Of a DNA stretch of 13,213 nt, positions 12,874-13,213 are shown piece after piece. The notes under the pieces are model-generated. The model was given only the letters and a program-made list of their open reading frames with translations. It was not told where the DNA came from and made no database searches. The translations under genes were made by a program, and so were the position numbers. Source of the DNA: JAFGHJ01 sp964631335 (GTDB lineage: Bacteria > Hydrothermota > UBA3072); contig CAZVXD010000054.1 of the NCBI GenBank assembly GCA_964631335.1, positions 1 to 13,213 on the forward strand, in the 5' to 3' direction. Within the stretch, counting starts at the first letter, position 1, and every line of letters starts with the position of its first letter.

Positions 12874-13213
12874 AATCGATCAGGAGATAACGGCAACTCC
12901 GGAACTCTTAGAAACAATAAGAAGATTAAAGGAAAATCCCATAAATATAAATAACGCGAGGAAAATCGAACTAATGCTCATACCGTACGTAGATAATTAT
13001 CTGGCAGAGCGAATAATAAACCACAGAGATGGACATCCTTTTGACAAAAAAGAAGAATTGCTTCTTATTAAGGGAATGACTCCTTATCTTTTCGATAGAA
13101 TCGAAAAATTTATTACGGTTAAAGATACAAGTAGGAGAAGAAGACCGGGGGGGTTCGGTTTTCTGTCACGTCTCGAATATAAGGATAATGAATCTCAAAA
13201 TAAAATATACAAT
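12824..13213 (+). CDS. Secreted ComEA-like helix-hairpin-helix protein, 5' part
   Basis: The first 130 residues of a gene cut by the right window edge. The start ATG at 12824 overlaps the Nudix gene by 50 bases in another frame and has a good ribosome binding site (AGGTGA). Residues 1-16 (MVKLLLLFSLISIEPF) look like a short signal peptide. A ComEA-type double helix-hairpin-helix follows: ENPININNARKIELMLIPYV (37-56) with a helix to H68, then PFDKKEELLLIKGMTPYLF (72-90) to F96. After that come R-R-R-R-P-G-G-F-G-F-L-S-R-L-E-Y (104-119), which could lead into a beta-barrel. In related Gram-negative lineages such proteins combine HHH motifs with an outer-membrane barrel. DNA binding at the cell surface is inferred from ComEA, and protein-protein contact is an alternative. 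Confidence 0.85.
   Translation, partial: MVKLLLLFSLISIEPFEIDQEITATPELLETIRRLKENPININNARKIELMLIPYVDNYLAERIINHRDGHPFDKKEELLLIKGMTPYLFDRIEKFITVKDTSRRRRPGGFGFLSRLEYKDNESQNKIYN

Overview
The window is AT-rich DNA that looks like a Gram-negative bacterium, probably an uncultivated or candidate-phylum lineage near the FCB or WOR-3 type. The evidence for this is an LpxL/HtrB-like acyltransferase, a predicted beta-barrel protein, and a secreted helix-hairpin-helix protein of the kind often joined to an outer-membrane barrel. This placement is inference from gene content only; there is no rRNA or marker gene to confirm it. No tRNA, rRNA, CRISPR array or insertion sequence was found.

Region 1 (1-3708, minus strand) is a compact operon. 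In transcription order it holds an M16 zinc peptidase, an aminotransferase-fold protein that lacks the catalytic lysine, dUTPase (dut), a lysophospholipid acyltransferase, and the first 13 codons of a family 4-like glycosyltransferase running off the left edge. Most junctions overlap or nearly touch, so the genes are probably co-transcribed from a good sigma-70-type promoter at 3762-3790.

Region 2 (3712-4019) is a divergent intergenic region. It has one promoter facing each way, a 25-nt GC-containing hairpin/direct repeat between them, and a second hairpin covering the weak ribosome binding site of the first plus-strand gene.

Region 3 (4020-11176, plus strand) is a four-gene surface-glycan operon ending at a rho-independent terminator (11268-11310). 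It encodes a DUF354 glycosyltransferase-like protein, an 895-residue fusion of a polysaccharide pyruvyl transferase to a two-[4Fe-4S] ferredoxin/FrhB-like oxidoreductase, a flippase-like membrane protein of the LPG-synthase TM family, and a YfhO-family GT-C-like membrane protein. The set suggests that a sugar or glycan is built in the cytoplasm, moved across the membrane and transferred outside, with a redox enzyme physically tied to pyruvylation. The fusion is the most unusual item in the window.

Region 4 (11347-13213, plus strand) holds a small predicted beta-barrel protein with its own promoter, a phased pair of opposed 8-bp tandem repeat arrays, a Nudix ADP-ribose pyrophosphatase, and a secreted ComEA-like helix-hairpin-helix protein. 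The last gene starts inside the Nudix gene and runs off the right edge.
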